NCBI RefSeq assembly: GCF_002364335.1
Contig: NZ_DEXW01000046.1
Span: 48,275-110,633, forward strand
Origin: Winogradskyella sp. UBA3174
GTDB taxonomy: Bacteria > Bacteroidota > Bacteroidia > Flavobacteriales > Flavobacteriaceae
DNA: 62,359 nucleotides
Direction of reading: 5' to 3'
The position numbers and the translations under genes were made by a program. The first letter of the stretch is position 1. Each line of letters opens with the position of its first letter. Shown in pieces: positions 25,632 to 35,337 of the stretch. The notes under the pieces were generated by a model. The model did no database searches. It saw only the letters and a list, made by a program, of their open reading frames with translations, and had not been told where the DNA came from.

Positions 25632-27006
25632 AAAACATGTTGTTTTTATTGTTCCTGATGGAGTCGGTATTAAGAATTATCTGTATTCAGATGTACTAAA
25701 ACATGTTGGCGAATTTGCTAAAATCACCATTTGGTCACCATTACCTGAGTCCGCATTCGCTGAAGTTGAAGCTTTGCATCCTATAGAGCTGCATTACAAA
25801 GCACTCAAACTTCATTCTGAATCTATCTTAACACGTTTGTTTAGAGAGTCAGCCTCGTATGCACGTTTATGCTACAACGCTAAAACAACTCAAAATGATA
25901 CCATACTTTTAAACTGGAGACGACCAAAAGGTAATTTCAAATTAGGGCTTTTATATAGAGTTTCAGAAACTATTGGTCGTTGGGCAAAATTGAAATATAG
26001 TCGTATTCTAAATTTAGAAAATAGATCTAAAAAGCATTGGTCTTCTAGTATCATTGCATCGTATAAAACGGATTTGAAGGATTTAGAAGTAGATTCAATT
26101 TTTATAACACATCAACGCGTTCCAGGATTAATGCCAATATGCATCGCTGCGAAACAATTGAATATTAAAACGACGACAGCCATATTTTCGTGGGATAATC
26201 TTCCAAAAGCAAGACTTTGCGTTTCTACAGATGTTTATATTTTATGGTCCGAGTGGATGAAAAATGATATGGATTTATTTTATCCTGAAATTGATAACAC
26301 ACAATTAAAAACTGTTGGTACACCTCAGTTTGAATTTTACAAACAAGACAACAGAATTACAGATAGGGCTTCTTTTGCTAAAAATCATGGATTAAATCCA
26401 GAACTTAAGTGGGTCTGTTTTAGTGGTGATGACGAATATACGTCGCCTTATGATCCTACATATCTTAATGATGTCGCTGAAGCTATTTCGACTTTAGAGG
26501 AGCCGGTTCAACTTATATTTAGAAGATGTCCGGTAGATTTTACGTCGCGATACGATTCAGTTTTAGAAAAATATAAAGATATAATTGTATCTATAGATCC
26601 TATTTGGTATACAGCTTCTAAAGCTTGGGTAGGTTATTTTTCAAAATTAGAAGATGTAGATTTACAAGTTAATTTAGCAAAGCATTGCGAGGGCGTTATT
26701 AATTTAGGCAGTACAATGGCCTTAGATTTTGCAACGTTTAATAAACCTTGTTTGTATCTCAATTATGACACTATAAAAGATGAAAATTGGAGTACAAATT
26801 TTATATATAAGTTTCATCATTTTAAGTCTATGAAAGGATTAGATGCTGTAGGTTGGCTAAACAGTAAATCTGAAATTAAAGACTCAATCAAAGCTGTTTT
26901 AGATAAAAATGTAACAGTTGGAAGTGATAGAGAATTATGGTTAGAAAAATTAGTATGTTGTCCGTTAGAGGATAGCTCTAAAGAATTAGCAAACACATTA
27001 CACTAA
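25621..27006 (+). CDS. Unrecognised protein, probable GT-B-type glycan enzyme
   Basis: I do not recognise a named family for this 461-residue protein (start ATG at 25621, MSSKKHVVFIVPDG). It has an N-terminal Rossmann-like strand and IPWEDN-like SWDNLPKARLC segment. The C-terminal GVINLGSTMALDFATFNKPCLYLNYD is the donor-side motif often seen in GT-B enzymes and in CDP-glycerol or nonulosonate transferases. No membrane segments. It overlaps neuC and abuts the next GT4 (ends at 27006 where the next gene starts). A reasonable guess is a transferase for the nonulosonate made by NeuB and NeuC, but this is inference. Confidence 0.5.
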   Translation: MSSKKHVVFIVPDGVGIKNYLYSDVLKHVGEFAKITIWSPLPESAFAEVEALHPIELHYKALKLHSESILTRLFRESASYARLCYNAKTTQNDTILLNWRRPKGNFKLGLLYRVSETIGRWAKLKYSRILNLENRSKKHWSSSIIASYKTDLKDLEVDSIFITHQRVPGLMPICIAAKQLNIKTTTAIFSWDNLPKARLCVSTDVYILWSEWMKNDMDLFYPEIDNTQLKTVGTPQFEFYKQDNRITDRASFAKNHGLNPELKWVCFSGDDEYTSPYDPTYLNDVAEAISTLEEPVQLIFRRCPVDFTSRYDSVLEKYKDIIVSIDPIWYTASKAWVGYFSKLEDVDLQVNLAKHCEGVINLGSTMALDFATFNKPCLYLNYDTIKDENWSTNFIYKFHHFKSMKGLDAVGWLNSKSEIKDSIKAVLDKNVTVGSDRELWLEKLVCCPLEDSSKELANTLH

Positions 27007-28142
27007 TGCATATTTGTTTTATTTCGAGTGAATATCCTATCTGGAAATCTGGAGGAGTCGGTAGTTTCATGCAAACCTTTAGCCGAGCTATGGTGAAAAG
27101 AGGACACACTATTTCTATAGTCGGAATTGGAGAGACACATGAGGAAATTCAGTTAGATGACAAAGGAGTCAATATTTACAGACTACCAGTTTCAAAATTA
27201 CCTGCTGGTAAGTTTATTTCAAATACGCGGAATATAAATGCTAAGATTAAAAAGCTAAATAAAGCACAGTCGATTAATATTGTAGAGTCTGCTGAAATGG
27301 GATTGGTATTTAAAAATAAAATCTCATCTATCAAATATTGTATTCGTTTACATGGTGGACATCATTTCTTTTCTGAATCCGAAAATCGAAAAGTACACTG
27401 GTGGCAAGGTTTCAAAGAAAAGTTATCATTTAAAAAGGCAGATGGTTTTATAGCAGTTTCTGAGTATGTTAAAAGTCATACTGCTAAATACTTATCGTAC
27501 CATAATAAGCCTTTAGAGATTATAAATTATCCGATTAATACAGATATGTTTTCACCTGACGCATCTATTAATGTTAATGCTAATAATATAACTTTTGCTG
27601 GCACTATTTGCGAAAAAAAAGGAATAAGGCAACTGATTGAAGCGATGCCTTTATTGAGAGCGAAGAACCCATATTTACATCTGCATGTTTATGGTAGAGA
27701 ATGGTTTTATAAAGATGGTAGTTCTTATACTGAAATGCTAAAGACAAAATATAAGTCTATTATAGAAGCTTGTGTGACGTTTCATGGTGTTATTCCGTTT
27801 AACGATTTGCCTAAAAAGTATGCAGAAGCTATGGTTTGTGTTTTTCCATCACATATGGAAACTCAAGGATTGGTTGCACCAGAAGCTATGGCGATGAAAA
27901 AACCTGTAGTATTTTCAGAATTAGGTCCAGGGCCAGAAACGATTGAAAATTATAAAACAGGTTTACTTTGTAATCCGCATAACGTTGATGATATTGTAGA
28001 GAAAGTAGCGTGGTTTTTAAATAATAAAGACAAAATTGAATCAATTGGAGATAACGCAAGAGCATTTGTGCTTCATAAATTTAATCTTCAAGCTATTCTC
28101 GATAAAAATATTAGTTTTTATAACCGCATAATTAAGGATTAA
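27006..28142 (+). CDS. Glycosyltransferase family 4 protein
   Basis: A 378-residue GT-B enzyme with SSEYPIWKSGGVGSFMQTFSRAM at the N-terminus and, at the donor site, SHMETQGLVAPEAMAMKKPVVF (E-x7-E). The central NPYLHLHVYGREW and FHGVIPFNDLPKKYAEAMVCVFPS are typical. Its start overlaps the previous stop by 1 bp. Substrate unknown. Confidence 0.88.
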   Translation: MHICFISSEYPIWKSGGVGSFMQTFSRAMVKRGHTISIVGIGETHEEIQLDDKGVNIYRLPVSKLPAGKFISNTRNINAKIKKLNKAQSINIVESAEMGLVFKNKISSIKYCIRLHGGHHFFSESENRKVHWWQGFKEKLSFKKADGFIAVSEYVKSHTAKYLSYHNKPLEIINYPINTDMFSPDASINVNANNITFAGTICEKKGIRQLIEAMPLLRAKNPYLHLHVYGREWFYKDGSSYTEMLKTKYKSIIEACVTFHGVIPFNDLPKKYAEAMVCVFPSHMETQGLVAPEAMAMKKPVVFSELGPGPETIENYKTGLLCNPHNVDDIVEKVAWFLNNKDKIESIGDNARAFVLHKFNLQAILDKNISFYNRIIKD

Positions 28143-28151
28143 GATTCTAAA

Positions 28152-29267
28152 ATGAAACTAGTAATCTTCACATTAGTAGAGCATATAGAAGACCAAGGTA
28201 AATACTTTGGTTATGCTCCTTATGTGCGAGAAATGGATTTATGGAATGCTAATTTTGATGAGATAACCGTCGTTGCCCCTTTATCTCATAAAACTATTGA
28301 TGCTATTGAAATACCTTATGCACATTCTAATATTAAATTTGTGGAAGTGCCTGTTTTTAATATTAAGTCAGTCAGAAGTATTTTTGAATTATTAATAAAA
28401 ATGCCAAGTATTTGTTTTAAAATGATAAGAGTAATGCGTCACGCAGATCATTTACATTTCAGGAGTCCGAGTAATATCGCGGCAATAGCTGCCGTTCTGC
28501 AAATGTTCTTTCCAAAGAAGAAAAAAACGATGCGTTACGCTGGGAATTGGGATCCTAATAGTAACCAACCTATTGGCTATCGATTTCAAAGAAAATTATT
28601 TTCGAATACTTTTTTAACTAAAAACATGACTGGCCTCGTTTATGGAAAGTGGTCAAATAGGTCTAAAAATATAAATCCTTTTTTTGCAGCTACATTTTAT
28701 AAAAATGAACAAGAAAATTTATTTGAACGTGATTATAAGCAACAGTTAAAATTTATATTTTCAGGTGGATTAGTTGCAGGTAAAAGACCGTTACTTGCAG
28801 TTAAAATAATTGAGCAATTAAATGCTAAAGGTTTAAACTGTTATTTAGATATTTTTGGTGATGGTCCATTGGGTGAAGTATTAGAATCATATTGTAGTCA
28901 TAATAATTTGAAAACATCTATTACACTTCACGGAAATAGAGATAAAGACAGTTTGAAATCAGCTTTAAAAGAAAGCCACTTTGTCATATTACCTTCAAAA
29001 AGTGAAGGTTGGCCAAAAGCTATTGCAGAAGGTATGTTCTTTGGTTGTATTCCTATTTCAACTAAAATATCTTGTGTGCCTTGGATGTTAGACGAAGGAA
29101 AGCGTGGTATCTTAATTGATGTTGAATTAGAAGTTGCTGTTAACCAAATCTATAACGCAGTTACTAATGCGAAGCTGAATGAGATGTCTAAACGAGCACA
29201 ACTTTGGTCGCAAGACTATACCGTAGAAAAACAAGTTTTAGAAATCAATAAAATCCTAGAACTATGA
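28152..29267 (+). CDS. Glycosyltransferase, GT4-like
   Basis: A 371-residue GT-B protein. The donor region reads LPSKSEGWPKAIAEGMFFGCIPISTKI, with the usual E-x7-E. LDIFGDGPLGEVLESY and ITLHGNRDKDSLK are typical interdomain strands. The stop overlaps the next start by 4 bp. Donor unknown. Confidence 0.85.
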   Translation: MKLVIFTLVEHIEDQGKYFGYAPYVREMDLWNANFDEITVVAPLSHKTIDAIEIPYAHSNIKFVEVPVFNIKSVRSIFELLIKMPSICFKMIRVMRHADHLHFRSPSNIAAIAAVLQMFFPKKKKTMRYAGNWDPNSNQPIGYRFQRKLFSNTFLTKNMTGLVYGKWSNRSKNINPFFAATFYKNEQENLFERDYKQQLKFIFSGGLVAGKRPLLAVKIIEQLNAKGLNCYLDIFGDGPLGEVLESYCSHNNLKTSITLHGNRDKDSLKSALKESHFVILPSKSEGWPKAIAEGMFFGCIPISTKISCVPWMLDEGKRGILIDVELEVAVNQIYNAVTNAKLNEMSKRAQLWSQDYTVEKQVLEINKILEL

Positions 29268-30334
29268 GTCGTGTATTGCAACTTATTGATTCTTTAGAAG
29301 CAGGTGGTGCAGAACGACTTTCTGTATCTTTTGCAAATATTTTAGTAAACGAAACGGAAGCATCCTTCTTATGTGCAACTCGAGCAGAAGGTATTCTTAA
29401 AGAAACAATCAATGCATCAGTCGGTTATTTGTTTTTAGAAAAACAATCAAGTATAGATATTAAGGCGATTCTAAAACTTAGAAAGTTTGTGAAACAGAAT
29501 AGAATTAGCACGATACATGCGCATTCAACATCTTTTTTTATAGCAACACTGGTTAAGTTAATCTACCCTAAAGTTCAGCTCATATGGCACGACCACTATG
29601 GACAGAGTGAATTTTTGGAACAACGACCAAAACGTGTATTACAATTTTTTTCTCGTTTTTTTAGTCATATTTTTTGTGTAAACGAGACCTTAGTAAAATG
29701 GTCTCAGCAGAATTTAAAATGTAAAAAAATAAGTTATTTACAAAATTTCGCCATGCTTATCGATTCTAAAAAAGTAACGGAACTTAAAGGTGAAAAAGGA
29801 AAACGTATTTTGTGTTTAGCAAATCTAAGGCCTCAAAAAGATCACCTAACCTTGTTGAAAGCGTTTAAAGTTGTAATGAAAACTCACGCTGATTGGACTT
29901 TACATTGTGTTGGTAAAGATTTTAATGATGCGTATTCAAGTCAAGTGTCTCAATATATAAATGATAACGACTTAGATAATAACGTATATTTATATGGTAG
30001 TTGTCCGGATATTAAGGCTATACTTTCGCAGTGCGATATAGGTGTTTTATCATCTAAATCCGAAGGTTTACCAATTTCATTACTTGAGTATGGTTTGGCG
30101 AAACTACCAGTAATTGTTACGGATGTTGGTGATTGCAACTTAATTATTAAATCCGATAAAATGGGCTGTTTAATTAATTCTGAAGACGTAGAAGCAATAG
30201 AAAATGCCATAATAACATATATTGAAAATAAATCTGAAAGGGATGTAGTGTCTGAAAATTTACACAAACATGTACTACATAATTTTTCTAAAGAAGCTGT
30301 TCTAGAAACACTTCTTAATACTTATAATAATTAA
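29264..30334 (+). CDS. Glycosyltransferase family 4 protein
   Basis: A 356-residue GT-B enzyme. The N-terminus LQLIDSLEAGGAERLSVSFAN is the classic GT4 glycine-rich loop. The donor site is SSKSEGLPISLLEYGLAKLPVIVTDVGD. Part of the same overlapping chain of genes. Donor unknown. Confidence 0.88.
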   Translation: MSRVLQLIDSLEAGGAERLSVSFANILVNETEASFLCATRAEGILKETINASVGYLFLEKQSSIDIKAILKLRKFVKQNRISTIHAHSTSFFIATLVKLIYPKVQLIWHDHYGQSEFLEQRPKRVLQFFSRFFSHIFCVNETLVKWSQQNLKCKKISYLQNFAMLIDSKKVTELKGEKGKRILCLANLRPQKDHLTLLKAFKVVMKTHADWTLHCVGKDFNDAYSSQVSQYINDNDLDNNVYLYGSCPDIKAILSQCDIGVLSSKSEGLPISLLEYGLAKLPVIVTDVGDCNLIIKSDKMGCLINSEDVEAIENAIITYIENKSERDVVSENLHKHVLHNFSKEAVLETLLNTYNN

Positions 30335-30345
30335 ACTAATAAAGT

Positions 30346-31740
30346 TTGGGTTTAAGTGGAATACGACATAATGTTAACCAAAATAATCAGGATCATTACC
30401 TGTCATTAATAGCCTTACATGGTGTTTTTGCATTATTGATTTATTTTGTTCCTATTTTTTCCAAGTTATATTTTCTAGGAGTTATTCTTTATTTTTTTTA
30501 TAGAATTATAGCAGCACAGGACATTAATAAACCAAAGCAGGTAATGATAGCTTGTTGCTATATTGTTGGTTCTGAGGTGCTTTTTAGAATGACAGGTGGT
30601 ACATTTTTTTATGAGGCTGCCAAATATTTAGTTATCTTATACATACTCACAGGTCTATTTTATAATGGAATCTCTGGTACTGCATATTCCTATTTTATTT
30701 ACTTAGTATTATTAGTCCCTTCAATTATCGTTGCTTATGTAGAGATTGGCTACGACTCAAACCTAAGAACAAATGTCGCATTTGTTTTAAGTGGACCTGT
30801 ATGTCTTGGCTTATCAGCGTTATATCTTTTCGATAAAAAGATAAAAGTAGCTGATTTATTAGATGTCATAAAATATCTAAGTCTACCCATTATTTCAATG
30901 ACTATTTACTTGTTTCTATACAACCCAAGTATAAAAGACACGCTTAGAGGTACACAATCAAATTTTGCGGCTTCAGGTGGTTTTGGACCTAATCAGGTTG
31001 CTACAATTTTAGGACTTGGTATGTTCGCGCTTACGGTTCGATTATTCATGAAATCACCAAACCTGTTTTTAAAAGTATTTAATATAATATTACTTGGTAT
31101 AATTAGCTACAGAGGAATTGTAACCTTTAGCAGAGGTGGTATATTGACTGCCATAGTAATGATTGCTGCTTTCTTGTATTTATTATATAAAAAATCATCT
31201 GGCAGACAAAAAGGAAGAATAGTATATTCGTTTTTTTTGCTAAGTATTTTAGGTGTTTCTGTATGGGTTTTTAGTTCTAGCCAAACAGGCGGTTTAATTG
31301 ATAAGCGCTATGCTAACCAAGATAAATTAGGAAGGGGTAAAGAAGATTTATCTACTGGACGAGTAGATTTATTTTTAGATGATTTACAAGGGTTTATTGA
31401 TAATCCCTTTCTGGGAGTTGGAGCTAATGGTGCCAAAGAGCTTAGACTTAAAAATGGATTTGGATTAAAAGCTTCACATAATGAGGTGAGTCGCTTATTG
31501 TCAGAACATGGTTTGTTTGCTATTATAATTTTATTCATTTTAATTGTGAAACCATTCTTATACAGGCATACCAATAAAGGGAATGTATTTTTCTTTGCCT
31601 TTTTAGGGTTTTGGTTTGCCACAATTAATCATTCAGCCATGCGTATATCAGCATCTGCTTTTATATATGCTTTGGCACTTTTAAATGTATATTATGAAAA
31701 ACGTCCTATACGTAGGAAACGCATTATCCAAAAGCGGTAA
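30346..31740 (+). CDS. Polytopic O-antigen ligase/polymerase family protein (Wzy/WaaL-like)
   Basis: This 464-residue membrane protein has about 10-12 hydrophobic helices. A large loop near the C-terminus has NPFLGVGANGAKELRLKNG and ASHNEVSRLLSEHG, the Wzy_C motif (H-N-x-L-x-x-x-x-E-x-G) shared by O-antigen polymerases and ligases. TFSRGGILTAIV before it is also typical. It would either polymerise repeat units in the periplasm or ligate the finished chain to lipid A core. The start is TTG at 30346 in the short space after the GT4 gene. With the Wzm/Wzt exporter present, the ligase role is more natural; see findings. Confidence 0.85.
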   Translation: MGLSGIRHNVNQNNQDHYLSLIALHGVFALLIYFVPIFSKLYFLGVILYFFYRIIAAQDINKPKQVMIACCYIVGSEVLFRMTGGTFFYEAAKYLVILYILTGLFYNGISGTAYSYFIYLVLLVPSIIVAYVEIGYDSNLRTNVAFVLSGPVCLGLSALYLFDKKIKVADLLDVIKYLSLPIISMTIYLFLYNPSIKDTLRGTQSNFAASGGFGPNQVATILGLGMFALTVRLFMKSPNLFLKVFNIILLGIISYRGIVTFSRGGILTAIVMIAAFLYLLYKKSSGRQKGRIVYSFFLLSILGVSVWVFSSSQTGGLIDKRYANQDKLGRGKEDLSTGRVDLFLDDLQGFIDNPFLGVGANGAKELRLKNGFGLKASHNEVSRLLSEHGLFAIIILFILIVKPFLYRHTNKGNVFFFAFLGFWFATINHSAMRISASAFIYALALLNVYYEKRPIRRKRIIQKR

Positions 31741-32701
31741 GAATATTACGTCTATAGAAACGCTAAGTCAACATTTAAGCGAAGCTTATAATGTAAAAAC
31801 AGCATCAAGTAGATCTAATATAATACTCAGGCTATTGGATATGATAGGCTTAGTATTAAGAAATGAATCGAAAACAGATATCGTATTAATAGACACTTAT
31901 AGTACACTAAACTTCTATTATACTTTAATAATAAGCCAAATTTGTAGGCTTTTTACACTAGAATATATTCCAATACTACATGGTGGTGATTTAGAGAGCA
32001 GATTAAAAAATAGTCCAAAAATTTCAAAACTCATATTTAATAATGCTGAGTTTTTGGTATCTCCTTCAAATTTTTTAAAATCTAAATTTGAGGCTTATGG
32101 TTATAAAAATGTAGTTTTTATTCCGAATTCTATAGAAATAGATAATTACGAATTTATGGCTAGAGATATAGATAGTATAAAATTACTTTGGGTAAGATCA
32201 ATATCTGAATTATATAATCCAAAATTAGCAATATTAGTACTAGAAGCGTTAATTGCGAAAGGATATAAAGCAGAGTTAACTATGGTTGGTCCAGATAACA
32301 ATGATTATTTAAAAGAAGTTAAACAATTCACTTTAAATAAAAACCTGAATGTTAATTTTACAGGAAAACTGACCAAGTTAGAATGGATTTTACTCTCTAA
32401 AACACATAATATGTTTCTTAATACTACTAATTTTGATAATGCACCTGTTAGTATTATTGAAGCGATGGCTTTAGGTTTGCCTATTGTGTCGACTAATGTT
32501 GGCGGATTACCATTTTTAATAGAAGATTACTCAGAAGGTATTTTAGTAGAACCAGAAGATGAAGAAGCTATGGTGCAGGCTATTATAACATTAAGAAATG
32601 ATAAAGTCTTAAAAGATAGACTTGTAATTAATGGAAGAAAGAAAGCAGAAACTTTTAATTGGTTGCATATAAAACCGAGTTGGATTAGCCTTTTACAATA
32701 A
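31694..32701 (+). CDS. Glycosyltransferase family 4 protein
   Basis: A 335-residue GT-B protein starting MKNVLYVGNALSKSGKN. The start at 31694 is chosen because it begins with the expected strand-loop; an ATG three codons earlier (31685) is the alternative. The donor site is NFDNAPVSIIEAMALGLPIVST (x-E motif) followed by NVGGLPFLI. It overlaps the Wzy/WaaL-like gene by about 47 bp. Donor unknown. Confidence 0.85.
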   Translation: MKNVLYVGNALSKSGKNITSIETLSQHLSEAYNVKTASSRSNIILRLLDMIGLVLRNESKTDIVLIDTYSTLNFYYTLIISQICRLFTLEYIPILHGGDLESRLKNSPKISKLIFNNAEFLVSPSNFLKSKFEAYGYKNVVFIPNSIEIDNYEFMARDIDSIKLLWVRSISELYNPKLAILVLEALIAKGYKAELTMVGPDNNDYLKEVKQFTLNKNLNVNFTGKLTKLEWILLSKTHNMFLNTTNFDNAPVSIIEAMALGLPIVSTNVGGLPFLIEDYSEGILVEPEDEEAMVQAIITLRNDKVLKDRLVINGRKKAETFNWLHIKPSWISLLQ

Positions 32702-32754
32702 ATAAGTTTCTAAATTCACAGTACTTTTTATATTTACAAAGAGTTTTCAAGATA

Positions 32755-34149
32755 ATGAAGAAAAATAAAGGCATACACTTTGAAGTTTCGGAACGTAAAA
32801 TTCTTTTAAGAATCATGGACCTAGTTATGGTTTTTCTTGGGATTTATGGTTTGGAAATTCTTTTAGATTTTGATTACCTATTTATTGGTATTCAAAGCAT
32901 GTCTCAGCTCGTACTTCTAGGTGTTTATATTACGGTATTTGCAACAATTTTTGAATTATACGATCTCCAAAAAGCCAGTAAATTAGATGCAACATTCAAA
33001 AACATTGTAATTACGGCCTCTACAGTTGTTCTGTTCTATTTGTTAACACCATTTCTTTCGCCAATTTTACCAGAAGAACGACTACAAATTTTATATTTCT
33101 ATTTAAGTATTATTATCGCTATTTCTTTATGGAGAATCGCATATAACTATTTAATTGAATCACCTCGATTTTATAAACGTGTTTTATTAGTTGGTGAAGT
33201 TTCTAATATCGAAAGTTTAGCATCTGCCTTGAACCAATCAGACCCTAATTATAAAATTATTGGATTTATAAATAGTGAATTATCTAACGAAGAGTCCTTT
33301 AAATCTAGAGGGCTAAAAGAATTTAAAGCTAAAGATTTCCTAGAAATAATTCATAAACAAAATATATCAGAAGTACTTGTAGCTAGTTTTAATACTGAAG
33401 CTATAATTTCTGAAGTATATCGCGATTTAATGTTGTTATTAGAACGCGGGTTTAAAATACGAGACTACACTCAAGTTTATGAAGAACTGTTGCATAAAGT
33501 ACCCATTCAATTTGTAGGTAAGGATTTTTATAAATATTTCCCATTTAGTAGAAGTAATGAAAATAAGCTCTACATTTTCTTTCGTAGATCATTCGATATT
33601 TTTTTTGCTCTGATTGGGATTGTATGCGGTATTTGTTTAATACCTATTATTCTTTTAGGTAATTTATTAGGTAATAATGGACCACTGTTTTACGTACAAG
33701 AACGCGTTGGTAAAAATAGCAAGCCTTTTAACATTATTAAATTAAGAACCATGATTGTAAATGCTGAGGAGGAGGGTGCAAAATGGGCAAAAAAGAATGA
33801 CAATAGAATAACAACATTTGGTAATTTTCTAAGACGTTCTAGATTAGATGAAATCCCTCAGTTTTATAATGTAATAAAAGGGGAGATGAGTATTATAGGT
33901 CCTAGACCAGAACGTCCGTTCTTTGTTAATGAATTATCACGAATAATTCCATTTTACGAAACAAGGCATATGATTAAACCAGGGTTAACTGGTTGGGCTC
34001 AAGTAAGTACTAGATACGGATCGTCGGTAGATGACAGTCTTGTTAAATTACAATACGATTTATACTATATAAAACACAGAAGTGTATTCTTAGATTTTAG
34101 TATTGTCATAAAAACGTTGAGTACTGTTCTTTATTATAGAGGTCAGTAG
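32755..34149 (+). CDS. Polyprenyl glycosylphosphotransferase with N-terminal membrane domain (WcaJ/WbaP-like)
   Basis: A 464-residue phosphoglycosyl transferase, the second in the locus. The N-terminal part has four hydrophobic helices (for example LLRIMDLVMVFLGIYGLEIL, LVLLGVYITVFATIFEL, IVITASTVVLFYLLTPFL) and a cytoplasmic Rossmann-like domain (KRVLLVGEVSNIESLASAL, KIIGFINSEL). The C-terminal catalytic part has KRRSFDIFFALIGIVCGI-type entry helix, NIIKLRTMIVNAEEEGAKWA, LRRSRLDEIPQFYNVIKGE and PRPERPFF. It is the last gene of the locus, with a 53-bp gap before it and a 3-bp gap to the convergent gene. It should attach the first sugar phosphate to the lipid carrier. Confidence 0.92.
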   Translation: MKKNKGIHFEVSERKILLRIMDLVMVFLGIYGLEILLDFDYLFIGIQSMSQLVLLGVYITVFATIFELYDLQKASKLDATFKNIVITASTVVLFYLLTPFLSPILPEERLQILYFYLSIIIAISLWRIAYNYLIESPRFYKRVLLVGEVSNIESLASALNQSDPNYKIIGFINSELSNEESFKSRGLKEFKAKDFLEIIHKQNISEVLVASFNTEAIISEVYRDLMLLLERGFKIRDYTQVYEELLHKVPIQFVGKDFYKYFPFSRSNENKLYIFFRRSFDIFFALIGIVCGICLIPIILLGNLLGNNGPLFYVQERVGKNSKPFNIIKLRTMIVNAEEEGAKWAKKNDNRITTFGNFLRRSRLDEIPQFYNVIKGEMSIIGPRPERPFFVNELSRIIPFYETRHMIKPGLTGWAQVSTRYGSSVDDSLVKLQYDLYYIKHRSVFLDFSIVIKTLSTVLYYRGQ

Positions 34150-34152
34150 AAA

Positions 34153-35331
34153 TTAAGTTAAATTATTCTTATTAAAAAACTTTATAATGTAGCTATATCT
34201 AATAGCTATAGCGATAATTAGAGGTATTAATACAATACTGAATACTTGTACCCCAATAAACCAATGTAAAGTCATTAGACAAAGCATTATAACTAATAAT
34301 TTAAGATAACCCTTAAACCAAATTTTAACGGTGTTTTTAAATAACTGACTAATAATAAATATGTTGAGCGGAAATGCCCATAATAAATTATAATTATAAC
34401 CTGTAGCAGTATGGTCTGTTGCAAACCATAATAATAAAAGTAGAATACCTGTAAGACCAGTAATTAAAAATAAGGTAATATCGAGCCATTTGCTTCTTAC
34501 ATTTTTCTTATAGTCTTTGTAAGTAATAAACAGTATAAAAATTGAAATCAATCCAACAATTACTAAGGGACTTAAAATAAAATTGAGCGATGACTTATTT
34601 TCTTTCTTCTCAAAAATAACAGAAGATTCTTTTACGATATTATCAGTACCGTTTACCTTGGCGTTACCCATAAAAACAGTAATATACTTTGGTAAAAACA
34701 TATGCTGACTTGCTGAGGCCTCTATGTCAATTACGGAACCTAAAGCGATATCAATTCCAAAACTTCCCCATGTATTTAAGCCAACATGCTCGTGTATAAG
34801 TTGTCTAAACGTTTTTGGTTTAAAATCTTTAGGTAAATTAAACGCTATTTTATTATTAGATACAGTAGCAGTTACATCACGTATTCTGGTAGCACAATTA
34901 TCATAGAAGAAATCATAGAGATACCTTCTGTTTTCAGGCTTATAGTTATTTACTAAATAGTCTAAAAGTTTTTGTTTTTCTTCTGGTGAAAAGTTTAAAA
35001 CTTGCTCTGTAATTGTTCGATTATTCCTAATGTAGTGATTTTTAAATTCATTATAACCATTCTTACTTATGAGGTAGTTTAACTTGCCTTGTGCAAACTT
35101 TAAATAAAAATTGGGTGCTTCAAAATCATATTCTCCGTAACCAAAAACGATATCTGCACCTAATGTTCTATCATTTATTCTAAATGCATTATGACCAAAA
35201 GCATCATTTAATGATTCACCTGAACCAAGTGTTAATATAGATACTTCTGCGCTAGGTGATAATTGTAGCTGTTGTGCGAAACTTTTTAAGTTGAAAAATA
35301 AAGTAAGGAGAACCAGTAATTTTAATCTCAT
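34153..35331 (-). CDS. DUF4105 membrane protein, Lnb-like
   Basis: A 392-residue protein with an N-terminal signal peptide (MRLKLLVLLTLFFNLKSFAQ). Its periplasmic domain is DUF4105. That domain has FGHNAFRI with the likely catalytic His, and YDFFYDNCATRIRDV with the likely catalytic Cys (a papain-like pair). The C-terminal half has about five hydrophobic helices. DUF4105 proteins of Bacteroides have been linked to lipoprotein N-acylation (Lnb); I recall this from the literature and cannot verify it here. It is 6 bp downstream of the PorV/PorQ-like gene on the same strand, so they may be cotranscribed. Confidence 0.8.
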   Translation of the reverse strand: MRLKLLVLLTLFFNLKSFAQQLQLSPSAEVSILTLGSGESLNDAFGHNAFRINDRTLGADIVFGYGEYDFEAPNFYLKFAQGKLNYLISKNGYNEFKNHYIRNNRTITEQVLNFSPEEKQKLLDYLVNNYKPENRRYLYDFFYDNCATRIRDVTATVSNNKIAFNLPKDFKPKTFRQLIHEHVGLNTWGSFGIDIALGSVIDIEASASQHMFLPKYITVFMGNAKVNGTDNIVKESSVIFEKKENKSSLNFILSPLVIVGLISIFILFITYKDYKKNVRSKWLDITLFLITGLTGILLLLLWFATDHTATGYNYNLLWAFPLNIFIISQLFKNTVKIWFKGYLKLLVIMLCLMTLHWFIGVQVFSIVLIPLIIAIAIRYSYIIKFFNKNNLT

Positions 35332-35337
35332 GAGCTA

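Noticed and set aside
29950..30267. 105-residue minus-strand frame inside a GT4 gene
   Set aside because: Fully contained in the 29264-30334 glycosyltransferase frame and without recognisable features.
30346..31740. Wzx flippase
   Set aside because: The protein has the Wzy_C/O-antigen ligase loop motif and not the MATE-like layout of Wzx.
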